A DNA stretch of 64,000 bases from Aphelidium insulamus (taxonomy: Eukaryota > Aphelidiomycota > Aphelidea > Aphelidiaceae): the NCBI GenBank assembly GCA_036784855.1, contig JAZDSV010000008.1, positions 1-64,000 of the forward strand, read 5' to 3'. Below the pieces are notes generated by a model that was not told the origin of the DNA, ran no database searches, and saw only the letters and a program-made list of their open reading frames with translations. Every line of letters starts with the position of its first letter. Position 1 is the first letter of the stretch. Position numbers and translations under genes: made by a program. Below, one piece after another: positions 9,616 through 21,281 of this stretch.

Positions 9616-11237
9616 TTACATGTGCCTTACCAGATGCTCTTTCCAATTCACAGGCATAGCTAATGCAAAGTATGGCTTGCGCCAAACGAACTTTTCGCCC
9701 ATTTGTTCTAGAATCCCAGCCTCAACAAGCTCAATGGCCGCATCGGTTTCGTCCCCAGGGAGAGGAATGTATCCATCGTAGTAGGACGGTTTTTGATAGA
9801 TTTTGCGAAGTACTGTGACCTGGTGTTCATCCAACGCTCTCATACGGTGAGCCGAAAACAACCCATTGATCATGGCTTTCTTCTCAGCTATGTGCGCGTC
9901 CATCGCAGCTGTATTATGTTTTGTTAGCGGCACGCAGGCAAACAATTCGAAAGAAATACCTCGAACTGCTACCGAGTTTAGCTTTCCATTAGCGTCGCTA
10001 TTTATGTCCGTGAAATCATCTAAGCGAACAAAGCCACTGTCGAAACGTTTGATAAACTCGTGCGCGTCGGATTCCGTCAAATGAATCTTGTCGACCAAAT
10101 ACTTGTGCATGCGATCGACAGGAACCGGCTCGAGAATATGCTGCATCAATCGCGTCCCGTGACCAGACACTAATGTGGCATGACAGACAAGACAAAGAGG
10201 TATGCCAGTAGTACTTACACGATTCCATCCAACTACCTAGAGAGCCTTCTGAGGCAACATATAGAACGTGTGCAATCCCAGCACTTGAAGCTTCTAGCAA
10301 GCTGCCGCACAGCGATTTAGCCTTCATGGCGTTGACCTCCTTATAATTCTGATAGTCATCCACCACGACAATGACAGGCATTTTGGTTTTTTCGAAGGAT
10401 TCCTTGACGGCAGCGACCAAGTGCTAACACATCAAACAACATCAAACAACGGCGTTTTTCAATGCCCAGCGTACCTCCAACTGAACGTGTGCTGTATCGT
10501 CTTGTAGAGAGATGTAAATGGCTGGATTGCCACGCGTTCGCGCATCAGCCACAATTTCCTTGGCGAATGTTGATTTACCGCGACCGGAGCCGCCGTCCAG
10601 CAGAACAACGCGTGCTTTTCGGTTGACCTTTGCCATAAGTTCATCCTTGAGTTCTTCGCGCGGAAACTTCTGTCCAAATGCATATGACGGGTACACTGGC
10701 TCGGACTTTGTCATCTGTTCCACAAGCAAGTCCACCTGGTACTGGGGCGATTTGCGGTAGGTCTGTTCAGTTTCCGCCAGTGCCTTTTTGAGCGTATCAG
10801 TTTCAACTGCCTTGTAGTAATCCGCACCGCTATACAGTTAAGATTAGCTTGATTGGACAAGGACGGCAAATCTTGTACCAATCGAGCCCACGAGAGAGTG
10901 CGGCTGCAGGCCAAGTATACTCAGCGAGAATGCGCCAAGAATTTCCGGCGGGCCCAGCGGAGGTGGGAGAAGACGTGCGCCCGTTAGCACCGTTTGTCCC
11001 GAGCCCGTTCGGTGCGGCATCAGATTTGTTGGTGGACGGGGGAGGAATGCGCGCCTGGTGCGAGGTCTCCTTCGCTCCAGGCCTACTGGCAGGAGCGTCT
11101 GGAGTCGTGGAATACTGACGCATTACTGCACGGTGACAACGTGAGTGAGCGGGGGCTGGAACGCTGGGACGCATCGGGAAATTGTTCGGCGCCAGCGAAC
11201 GCAAGCTGACGGCAAAACGGCAGCATTGTTGGCGCAT
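9616..11237 (-). CDS. P-loop NTPase with predicted mitochondrial leader
   Basis: Four exons (11237..10879, 10829..10448, 10423..10219, 10169..9616) give 499 residues with all frames consistent. The N-terminus (MRQQCCRFAVSLRSLAP, later RQYSTT) is Arg/Ser-rich and lacks acidic residues, as in mitochondrial presequences. Walker A is DGGSGRGKST; Walker B is probably VIVVVDDYQ; a sensor-like strand HVLYVASEGS follows. The C-terminal third is helical and may form a winged helix (RALDEHQVTVLRKIYQK). The order of motifs fits a STAND/AAA-like ATPase, but I do not recognise the family. The start is the first ATG; the frame extends upstream without one. Intron 2 would be only 24 nt (10447-10424) and contains a repeated 10-bp word. 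If it is not spliced, the protein stops after residue 247. Confidence 0.7.
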
Positions 11238-11479
11238 GTTGTTGGAAAATGAAGAATGAATCGTCAATGATCAGGTGTGATGACGGTTAAGGTTATTCAG
11301 ATAACCTTGACCGACGCCACAATTCTGTGATTAAAAGCTCCAGGATCAATAAGCGTTAAAAGTACAAAAAAAACCTTAACCGACGCCACCCTCGTTGCAC
11401 CTGTGTCAGCGGCCAAGTGCACCTCAGTGCTACAGTGATACCGCTACAGTGTATCTGCAGTGCTACGCAGATACAAGCA

Positions 11480-12090
11480 CTGTTTGTGCACTTGATATTC
11501 CACCACCAAACTGCAGTTCTATGCAGTTGGGTATATCGGTCTGGCAACAGCATGCGCACCATGAAACTAAGCCCGACGTCGGTTAGGTAGCCGGGGTAGT
11601 GGTACATGTCGGCATAGTGCTGGCTGTACAGCACCGGCAAATTCACGAAGAACGAGTCGTACCCTGGCCAGTAAGTGTGCTTGAGTACGCGGCGATTAAA
11701 TTTGGCCACCCTGTCCAGCACGCGGCGTTCCTTATCGGGTTCATGTTCATGAACACTAGTTGTCCGTGAGAGGTGCGGCGCACCCGGTCAATGAATGGTT
11801 GCACGAAGCGCAGTTGCCACTCCTTGGCGTCCGGCATGTTAAGCACAATGTACAGGCCAAAGCTGGAGTTCGCGACTTGAGTTGTGCTACTTTAGTAGTT
11901 CAACACACTGGCCAGGCATGCATCCAGAGATATGTCGCTGCACACATCGCTCTGCCAGTCGGGTACGATGGAGAACTCGGTGACCACCGGCACCTCGGGG
12001 AGCCTGTCGAAATACACAAACCAACTGCTGATCACCGTGGTGTCCTGAGCGAGATCTGCCGTAATGGTTCACGTTGCTTTCCGCCGAGCC
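11480..12090 (-). pseudogene. Broken gene of unknown function
   Basis: Three protein-like minus-strand segments follow one another in different frames. The first (about 12065-11890) contains DTTVISSWFVYFDRLPEVPV and ends SVLNY-stop. The second (about 11875-11750) contains LYIVLNMPDAKEWQLRFV and PFIDRVRRTSHGQLVFMNMN. The third (about 11750-11560) contains VLDRVAKFNRRVLKHTYWPG and ADMYHYPGYLTDVGLSFMVR. The change from the second to the third fits a one-base loss at about 11741. The residue composition is that of a real globular protein, but I do not recognise the family. Confidence 0.55.
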
Positions 12091-12727
12091 GAGCCTTGGC
12101 GCACAGGCGCTTCGGGTCTTGGCCTACAATCGCTGGCGATCACAAAACACGCGCACCAGCTTGTGCGTGGGCAGCAGTCGCGACCAACATTCCGCTGTAC
12201 CACATTAATGCGTATAATCACGTATAAGCGCCATCACCATGAAGCTGCAGGCAGATGCCACTGTGGCGATCTGGCACAGCCGGAAGCTTGACACTGCGCC
12301 ACTTTGGCGCAAATGACAAGCAACTGTTCACGGACGGCGATGTGATATTTGTGGACAGGCCGGCAATCAAGAGCATACTGCCCCTGATACACGTGCAGTT
12401 TGTCCCGGTGACTGGACATCAACGGCATCCGGACAGTAACGCATGTGGATCTTAGTTCCACGGTGCTATGTGGAAAACCCGTGCAATCTACTCTGGTTTG
12501 CGGCCAACTGCGACCGCAACCCGAATGCGCGCTGATTCACCTGCAGGCACAGGCTAATTGAGTGGCAAGCGGCAATGATGGAGATTGCCAAGTCATCGGC
12601 GCCGCCGACAAACAAGGAAGAAGCAGCAGAAGATAAAGGTCTGTAGTATCACATGCTGAAGCATGAAGTTCTACTGCTGCTCAATACAAAATCAGTGCCA
12701 TTTTTATTTCTTTATGTGTTGAATGAA
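12091..12727. other. Spacer with copy of a 51-bp dispersed repeat
   Basis: 12589-12639 repeats 8849-8899 with one mismatch. Upstream fragments (12100-12540) may be further decayed coding sequence from the neighbouring broken gene, but no frame is convincing. Confidence 0.5.
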
Positions 12728-14590
12728 TTACCGCTGCTTTGAGGAAATGCAGCCCAAGAGACCATTGTAGACGTAGTCACCAAGCAAGTATTGCGCCAGG
12801 GCCAAGCGGAGATCCAAATGCATTACCCAATTGTTCCCAATCTGTTCTGGGTGCGGGAGAGCAATACCAACAGGGCCAAAGCAGGGGAACTCTCCACACA
12901 GGAACAACATTGGCATGTCCGCGTTGTACTTCAGAAAGCCTTCCAGCAGGTCTTTCTGATTTTTGATGCTGGAAAACCACTGGTTGACGTCAACATACTT
13001 CAGGTTGTCATTTCGAGCGACGGAAGAGATGTAGATGTCGCCAGACTTGTTTTGGGCGCTGTAGGACGTTTTGCCCAAGTATCCGATTTGCCGATAGCAG
13101 CCATCTAAACCGGACTTTTCGGCCGGGAGTACATAGGCATATGATGTGTGACGCAGCAACGGTTCCCATCGACGGATTTTTCCATGACAACATAGCGAGG
13201 AACTTCAAGATTTTTAATGTAATTGCGGAACCGCATAGGAACATCTTCCCATGCCACATCATCCGCCGGAATCTTTTTCCACCAGCCCATTCTAAAGCGC
13301 AGAGCAATCAATTGTCGAAAGGTTTGCCTCTAGCATCTGGGCATAGCGAAGTCGCTGGGCTAATAAGGTCGGATGCAAAAAATTCATAAATTGTTCCTCA
13401 AACTCCTGGTCTTCTGCCATCAGATTAATAGCAGCTTTGACAACAAGGGGCTCAGTCATGTTGTAATTCTTGCCGCTTTTTTTCAATGATACCAGCGCAG
13501 TGCTGATTAAATCAACCGTCATTTTGTCCAAAACTATGCCACTCTCCGACTCTCGGAGCAAGAACTGCTTCAGCAATTGAAAACAATACCTATCCGGTGT
13601 CTCCCGGTGTTGTCCAGTCACAAAGTCGCTCAGCTTGGAGGGCATGTTGATGACTTGCTTCCAAAAAAAATTGGAGGAAACTAATTCGTCTGAGCGCTCG
13701 GTCAACATCGTCAGATGGTCGTCCAGCACATCTCCAACCGTTTGGTGAGCGTCGCGGTCAGTATACTTTTGCAAAAAAGAAGTAAACAATCGTGCACGGC
13801 CTTGCAAGTAGTAGCAATCGTTTTCGACGTGTACTCGCGTGTCGGGATTGCTGACCAAATCAGTGAACTCATCTCTCCCATAGAGTGCAAAAGCAGGTTC
13901 TTTATGTCGTTATCCATATAGAACTGGAAATCAGTACTGGAACCATATTTTTGCCGCCACCAGCCGCTGATATGACCAGTTGGGCGTCTTTGAGACGTAA
14001 GTGGGTACCGCACCAGATAGAAGCTGCGCGACAGTCAAGCCTGGCAAATGCGACCAAAAATCTGAACAACGGGCGCGTGAGCTCATTGTACGTATTGGGA
14101 TACTTGTTTTCCATTTCGTTGAGCAGCACCTGTGCCTCATCGAAAGCAAGCATGTATCCAGATAATTTGGAATCGCACGCTAAAGCTTGCAACTACATTG
14201 TTCGTACAGCTTTGCTGCTAGACCAGCCGAAACATCTTGAAAAATATCCGAGATAGGCAACGAGCTTTTCGTACTTGGACGAGTGTAGACCGCACTTCAA
14301 GTTATCCAGGATCGAAATTCTGGCAACGATCAACGCTAACATCAAGTTCCTGGTTGGCTTTTACTAAATCCTTGCCAGTAACCGTCAGCTCCTGTAATTG
14401 ATTGAGGAACCACTGGAAATCCAAGTGCAGACCGGTTTCAAAGTAAATACTTGGACGCGTAGAACAAATGTCCAGACAGGTACGGCTCTTTCCGCAACCG
14501 GACACCTCAACAAGAATCGTGACCGCACCACTGATCTTGCGGCGGCGGGTAAACTTTACGGAGTGCGGCGAGAATTTCAGCCTTTGCCTT
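12728..14590 (-). pseudogene. Crinkler-type (CRN) P-loop NTPase, multiply frameshifted
   Basis: The frame around 14560-14302 reads SGAVTILVEVSGCGKSRTC, the characteristic strand plus Walker A of Crinkler NTPases. Then come a helical segment with LAFDEAQVLLNE as Walker B (about 14155-14120), the segment LRLKDAQLVISAAGG, and a long helical part (13858-13292) with LQGRARLFTSFLQKYTDRDA. The C-terminal portion (13311-13105 and 13159-12728) is globular with alternating strands. Each segment lies in a different frame from the next. One break is a 4-bp tandem duplication (ATTGATTG) near 13310 and another is a single-base shift near 13155. At least four breaks make a functional product unlikely. The family includes nuclear effectors of pathogens and mobile elements of free-living eukaryotes. 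Confidence 0.6.
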
Positions 14591-14871
14591 CCACCAAGTT
14601 CTGTCCGCAGCGCCGCCTACGCAGTAAGTAGGTAGTATAATCAAAGATCACACTTCTTACCCGGGCTTGAATGGAGTGCATTGTAAATAGCGGCACCGAC
14701 ATTACGAGGCTGATTCTTGCGCTCATCCTTCCACTGTGCTTTGGTGCGGCGCATCCATGTCTTGTGCTTTAAGGCATCATCAACATTTGTCGCCTCAGTA
14801 ATAAGATCTTGCGGCGGCGGGTAAACTTTACGGAGTGCGGCGAGAATTTCAGCCTTCTTGTCGGTCGACAT
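14507..14871 (-). CDS. Short two-exon ORF at the head of the Crinkler remnant, with internal duplication
   Basis: Exons 14871..14661 and 14616..14507 join over a 44-bp GT-AG intron to give 106 residues. The first exon begins MSTDKKAEILAALRKVYPP. The second exon contains WWKAKAEILAALRKVYPPP, a second copy of the same peptide produced by an approximately 50-bp exact DNA duplication (14536-14584 and 14810-14858). The frame then stops at 14507, having run in the wrong frame over the Walker A region that follows. This is probably the original N-terminal part of the Crinkler-type gene, cut off from its NTPase domain by the duplication. Expression is doubtful. Confidence 0.4.
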
Positions 14872-15651
14872 GTTGCGCAGTTTATTTGAGATGAGAAGAA
14901 GCGCGACGCAAATGTGGCGCAATCGACATCAGATCGCGCGGCTGTAATGCTTGACAATGGTCCTCGAAAATGGCTTTGAAAACTTCGTTACACGACTACA
15001 ATAAGTTCTGATAATACAAAGCGCCTTAGCGCTTTGTCGTTACAAAAGCAAATGAATAATGATGGAAATGAAAAAGAGGCGATGGAAAACTACAGACACG
15101 GTTCCAGCAATTGCTCGTCGTGAATTGACGCGGTGATTTGCCCATTCGCTAGTTGGCACTTCACCTTTGTGTACACATCTATATCTACATATGATTTCTC
15201 ATGTATTATAATATATATATATGTATATTTATATATTATATTGTGTACAAGCGACGGCGTAGCCATTGGATGTGGGTGGATGTGGGTCGATCCGTTACTG
15301 CCGGTATCCGTTCTGGATGAAACGGTCGATGAACTCGACGATTACATATGTTGACATACAAGATGAAGAGATGATTGTGGGTGTAGCTGTCCCAGTATTG
15401 CAGGATGACGAGCGTGACATTGGGACGGACCGCGACGAAGACAGCGACACTGACAGTGACCGAGACGCCATGGATACAAAACTCCCCACAGTGTTCAAGA
15501 CCTCGGTGGTGATGCTTGAGGCGGCTTAACCTTCTCCGCAAGGCAGGTAAATTAAATAAGTGCATTCATTCAGTTCTATAGCGTGAAGTGCAGTGCGCAT
15601 TGCTGCCCATGAAGTTTGCATTCGGTAATTACACTTGAAAAATCTTTCAAA
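14872..15651. other. Spacer with short acidic ORF
   Basis: Mostly non-coding, with a TA-rich tract at 15200-15240. A plus-strand frame at about 15360-15529 encodes an acidic peptide (TDRDEDSDTDSDRD) and a preceding frame encodes PLLPVSVLDETVDELDDY. They could be two exons of a small gene, but no splice pair keeps the frame, so I do not call one. Confidence 0.35.
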
Positions 15652-17957
15652 ATGCGCCCACCGCTGCTCAGCGTGCAATTGCCACCGCCAGCGCTGGTCA
15701 AACTGTTCAACAGCGAGTGCGCGTGCACCGCGGTGACACCCACCGCGACACGTGATGGCACCGATGAGACGGCACAAACACCACCACAGCCAAAGTGGAA
15801 GTGCAGCCGCGTCACGCTGCCCGCGGATCCACTCACTGCCGAGATGGCGGTGCTGCGCGACGCGTCTCACAAAATTTTGCCGTTCGGCGCGACATTCTAC
15901 CAGTCGGGGGCCGTGTCTGCTGACCGCTGCCGCTTTGGCAATGCCGTGTTTGTGGAGCGAGCGCGAGAGACGCGTCGCCGCGAGCAAGAGGCCGAGAGCG
16001 GTGACGAGTACCGCATGCAGAAACAGTATGAGCGCTTCGAGGATCTTTATGAGGATGAGGAGACTGCGGACCTTCTGCGCCTTGACCCCACCAAGTGGTC
16101 CGAGCAGGATCACTACGCCGTGCTGGGCCTGCGCAATATGCGCTGGAAGGCCACCGATGAGGACATCAAGAAAGCGTGTACGTTGTGAGTTGTTATATAT
16201 CAGTTATATATATATATATATATATATATAACTATATGTGTGCAGACCGACGCAAAGTGTTGAAGCATCACCCGGATAAGCGCGGCGAGTCTGGCGGTGC
16301 GTCAGCTGCATCTGCTGCTGCCAAGAAGGCCACCAAGAAGAAGGATGACAATTACTTCAAATGCGTCCAAAAAGGTAGATTACATCTGTATCTATATATA
16401 TATATATATATATTCATAGTACATGCTTAAATGATGTGTGCAGCATATGAATTCATGTCGGACCCGGAAAATCGCCGCCAGTTTGACTCGTGCGACAACA
16501 AGTTCAACGACGCCATTCCCAGCGTGACCGCGCTGAAATCCCCCGAGCAATTTTATGATCTCTTTGCGCCTGTGTAAGTTATATCCATATAAATATTCAT
16601 TTAATCTTCTGGCAGGTTCGCGCGCAATGCCCACTTTTCAAAGAAGCATCCGGTGCCTAGTCTGGGCAGCAGTGACGCCACCCGCGCTCAGGTTGAGCAC
16701 TTTTACGACTTTTGGTCCGAGTTTGAGTCGTGGCGCACGTTTGAGCTGCTGGACGAAGAGTCGCCCGAGGGTGCTGAGAACCGCGACGAGCGGCGCTGGA
16801 TCGAGAAGCAGAACCGGGCACAGCGACTCAAGCGCAAAAAGGACGAGAGTGCGCGCATATTGAGGCTGGTCGATCTGGCCATGAGTCTGGACCCGCGTGT
16901 GCAGCAGTACCGCGAGCAAGACCGCGCCGCCAAGAACGCCAAGAAGAACGCCAAGAAAGAGGCGTTCCGCAAAGCCGAAGAAGAGGCGCAACAAAAGGCC
17001 GAGCAAGAGCGTGTGCTCGCACTGGCCGCCAAGGAAGCAGAGCAGGCGCGGCTGGAGCAGGAGAAGAAGGACCGCGAACAGCGCAAGAAGCAGCTCAAAG
17101 CCGAGCGCAAACAGATTCGCAATGTTATAATGGACCAGTTCAAGGGCTTCTCCGGCAGCGGGGCCATCTCTGTGCACATGGTCGAGCGCCAGCTGGAGAA
17201 GCTGTTGGCGCACCTCTCCGATGACGTCACCAAGCTGCAGCAGTTCCGCCAGGAGCTCACCACCGAGAGCGAGGAGGCGGCGCGCACGGCATTCGACACC
17301 GCCATGTCCGCCATGGACAGCCAGTACCAGTCGCTAAAGATTGTCGAAGAGGCCAAGCTGAAGGAAATCTCGGAACTCAAGAGCAAACAGGCCGCGGCCG
17401 AGGCGGCACGCCAGGCCACGTGGAGCGAGGAGGAGACGAAAATCCTCATCAAGGCCGTCAATATGTTTCCCGGCGGCACGCTGAACCGGTGGAAAACAAT
17501 TGCCGAGTTCATTGCACAGCACGCGGGCACACCGCCCCGCAGCGCCGAGGAAATCATTCGTAAAACGAAGGAGGTACTTGCGGGTATTAGCCCGGAGCTT
17601 GCTGCGACAGGTGGAAAACCCGCGCAGCGCTCTGCCGTCACCGAGCGGCTGAATGAAGTGGCGACTGTGCGCTACGACGACGAGAACAACAACTCGGAGC
17701 AGGCAAATGCAAATGCTGCCGACCAGGCCAGCACGCCCGCCACACCAAAGTCGAAAGCTGGCCGGCCGTGGACAACGGAGGAACAGGCGCGACTGGAGAA
17801 TGCTCTGCGCACCTATCCGGCCGCCGGGCCCAAGGCGTACGTCGCCGCCGACCGCTGGGACAAGATTGCCGAGTTTGTCGGCCAGCGCACCAAGAAGGAG
17901 GTGGTGGCCCGTGTCAAGGAGGTTTTCAAGTCCATGAAGAAGAAACAGCAGCAATAA
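15652..17957 (+). CDS. DNAJC2: DNAJC2/zuotin, ribosome-associated J-protein with two SANT domains
   Basis: Four exons (15652..16177, 16246..16374, 16444..16573, 16616..17957) give 708 residues. The J domain lies at about 160-240, with [11 protein letters not shown] across the first junction giving the HPD motif that stimulates Hsp70. A zuotin homology region rich in charged helices follows ([20 protein letters not shown]-like), then two SANT/Myb-like domains at about 528-585 ([19 protein letters not shown]) and 642-700 ([18 protein letters not shown]). This is the metazoan/plant layout; yeast Zuo1 lacks the SANT pair. Its expected role is the ribosome-associated complex with an Hsp70 at the tunnel exit. 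Introns 1 and 2 are full of (TA)n. A polyadenylation signal AATAAA lies at 17992. It is convergent with SEC63, 218 bp between stops. Confidence 0.95.
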
Positions 17958-18175
17958 TGGCCTTCATACTTCTGCTGGGTTCCTCGATGGCAATAAAGAA
18001 TATATAAAAAATATGAACAGATGTATGACACCTTCTGTTGAAACAATTGGTATTTAACACAGCAACAGGTAAAGGTTTAGCCGTTTAACCGACTGTCACA
18101 AGATGATATGATTTGATGTGTGACCGGGTGTCTACTGGTTACTGGTGTGCTGCTGCTGCTGCTATGAGTGACAGA

Positions 18176-20743
18176 CTACTCGTCGTCACTGTCGTCGTCA
18201 CTGCTGCTGTAGTCGGTGTCGTCGTCGGTGGCGACCGCATCATCCGCCTGGCCGTCTTCACCAGTGGCGGCGGGGCCTTGCACGGCCGACAACAGTGCGG
18301 CACGTTCCAGCTTCTCCTCATCGTCCAGATCCTTCCAGGCGTCCTTGCTCTGCGCCGCGCGCCGCTTCTCCTCGGCCTCTTGCAGCGGTTTGACAATTAG
18401 CTTCACGTCCTGGCGCACGTCAATGCCGGCGTAGCTGTCACACTGCACGATCGCCGTGAACGTGTAGTTGCCCTGGTTGTTGGGCGCGTAGAAGCGGAAC
18501 TTTACTTTGCGTCTACCGGCCGTCGGGCTGGTGGACTCGACGGAAGCCGCCACCAGGTTGTTGATTTGCACCGGGGCACCGATGCAGCGGTTGGCACGCG
18601 GATTCGCCAGCCACATCCAGTAGTTGGGACGCTTCCATGTGGCCGAATCGGGGTTGAGCTGCGGTAGGTACGGGCAGTGCGCCGGCTGATTTGGGTTGCG
18701 CCAGTAGGAGCCGGACAGCAGTTTGGTGAGGCGGGTGGACTTTTTCCGCGGCGGCCCATCCTCGCCGTCATCCCCGTCGGCATCATCTTCGTCGTCGTCA
18801 TCGTCGTCGCCGCCCAGCTCAAACCCTTCATCATCGTCGTCGTCATCATTATTAGCCGCGGTGGTTTCTGTTTCCGTGCCGCTCTTGGCCACAGCGTCTC
18901 CATCACTGACGGCATTCGCGGCAGCAGCAGCAATTGGTTGCCGAGGTCTGGCGCCAAAGTGCACAGCTCTCAACTCCACGACGAACGTTACCAGACTGCC
19001 GGGCGTGATTATTGTCTCACCGACACACTCGAAGTACGCGCGCTCCACCGTCACCTTGGGGATCATGCCACCCACGGCGACAATGTCGGCAATCTCCGCG
19101 TCGGTAAAGCCGGTACCACTGAGCACCCCATGGCGCTCCTCGACCGGCAGTTCCATCAGCTGCACTACGGATTTCAGCTGCTTTTTCCGGAATCGCAAGT
19201 TCTTGATTTTTTCAGCGGTAAAGTGCGGCAGCTGGTATAGCTCGCTGCTCTCGGTGTGCTTCCACGCCGTGGGCACAGCTTGGATCAGCATGCGGCCAAT
19301 CTCGATGGCATTAAGTGACTGGTCCAGCCAAAAGTGTGCCGACGCAATCTGCAGCAGACCTTTGGCGGACAAGTGCAGGAATTTCGGCACCATCACCATC
19401 GCGTCCTCCCTGAGCAGCTCGTCCTCGATGGGCACGCGGAATATGTGTGCATGAAGCACGACATACGCCTTGAACACGTACGGTGCGTTATACTGTTTAA
19501 TGCAAATATCAGTGTGCATTCATATAAACAAACTATACAATATCAACCTTCTTGGGCAGCTCCAGTTTCTCACCAGTCTTGGCGCTGATGGTGTCGCGCA
19601 CCTGCTTGTACAATTCCATGACGGCGTCCATGTCACGCTGGCCACGCCACTCGATTTGGTCTTTAAACTCGACGGAGGCACACAGCAGTTCAATCATTTT
19701 GCGCACGTTAAAGTTGTCCTTGCACTCCTGGAAGTACATGCCCATGGTGAAGTTGAGCACGCCGTCGCGGGTAAACTTCTTGCTCTTGCTCCACCACTTG
19801 CCCACCGCCACCGGCAACAGTATGCCAAACAGGAGCGTGTACACGGCCAGCACCACCATCTTGTTGTCCGGGTCGACGATCCACGCTGGCAGCGCTATTC
19901 CGTGTGCCACGCTCTGCTTACCTGAATATGGGTAAACATATTAGTATGGACATAAAATGTATACAGTATTATATATATATATATATATATATTATATTAC
20001 TTCAAACAATATACAACAATATAAAAACATACCATCCGGATCGCCATACTCTTCCCAGTTGCGCCGGGTGTCGTCGTCCGTGAGCACCTTGTACGCTTTG
20101 GTTATTTTAATGTAAATGTCTTGCGCCTCTTCCACGTCAGGGTTCTTGTCCGGATGCCTGTGCAAGTGCAATTAGGATAATGTAAACATAATACATCTAC
20201 ACCTTGTACACATATACATAATATATATATATATATATATATATACAATATTTATGGACGCACCATTTGAGCGACATGCGTTTGTACTGCTTCTTGATCA
20301 CGTCTGGCTCGGAGCCAATAGACAGCTCCAGAATGGCGTACGGGTCAAAGAGGACCTTTTCTTCCGCGACTGGTGTGACAAGCACCACACTGGCCAGTGC
20401 CCCAAATACGACCCAGCCAGCCAGCCAGAGCACAAATGTGCGGCTCACACGCGGATTCTTCAGTGTGCGCTTGGCTGCCTGGGCCCTCTTTGCGGCAAGA
20501 CTGACGCACTGGTCGCACTGACAGCGTGTCTGTGCACTCTGAGCCTGATCGTGCTGCTCTACACACACCGCCCGTGGTCAGCCACGTGCACACGCATCAG
20601 AAGATCAGAAGACTGCACGTACTGCGGTATGACGGGAGCAGTGGCAGCACATAGGCAACGGTGGTGGGCACCAGCCACAGGCCCAGTATGGACAGCAAGA
20701 AGTAGCAAAAGTAGACACCGGTGTTGTCGTACTCGTACTGCAT
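18176..20743 (-). CDS. SEC63: SEC63, ER translocon J-protein
   Basis: Five exons (20743..20623, 20558..20264, 20157..20033, 19921..19548, 19492..18176) give 743 residues. The N-terminus MQYEYDNTGVYFCYFLLSIL holds TM1. TM2 (FVLWLAGWVVFGALASVVLV) precedes a lumenal J domain with SLKWHPDKNPD, whose HPD spans a splice junction. TM3 follows GIALPAWIVD, a Sec63 hallmark. The C-terminal two thirds form the cytosolic Brl/Sec63 region (two helical parts and a beta-sandwich) with an acidic insert (GFELGGDDDDDDEDD) and an acidic tail ending SDDDSDDE that in other species binds Sec62. It recruits BiP to the Sec61 channel. Confidence 0.95.
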
Positions 20744-21281
20744 GTCGCGCTGCTGGTTTTATATCTATGTGTTTTCACTGTGGTTGTGCAAACAGTAACC
20801 CTAGAGATCTTGTCACTTGTGCTATTAACTGTATGTATACACCTAAAATTAATAGCCTATAAATGTGTGTGCTATACTGTCCACAGTGATGTCTGTCAGC
20901 AGTAATACATTCACCGATAAATCTTCCATCAACCTGTACATGTACATGCCATACTTTAGTCTGTCTTGGAATAAAGAAATGACATGCTGACAGTTGATTT
21001 CTTTGATCTTACTAGCATACTTATATACTACTATACTCTATACACTATATGCACATACTTATACATATCTTATATATATATATATATATGTTCCTTACTA
21101 GCATACTTTCTGTAGATAGCATGTTAAGTGCTGCGAGACTTGTTGTCTGCATTAGTTATCATTAGCCACTGCTCTGTTATACACTGTTGTATGATTGACT
21201 TTATAGTAGTACATATTCACATATGTATTTATAAACATTATGAGTTCTATATGTATATTACTGGAGATAGACCGGTGGGAA
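20744..21281. other. Spacer between SEC63 start and MFS transporter stop
   Basis: Upstream region of SEC63 and 3' flank of the transporter, both on the minus strand. It contains a (TA)n tract at about 21070-21090. No gene is seen. Confidence 0.55.

Noticed and set aside
15236-15565. Minus-strand ORF opposite the acidic peptide
   Set aside because: It is the complement of the Asp/Ser-coding repeat and shows no independent protein features.
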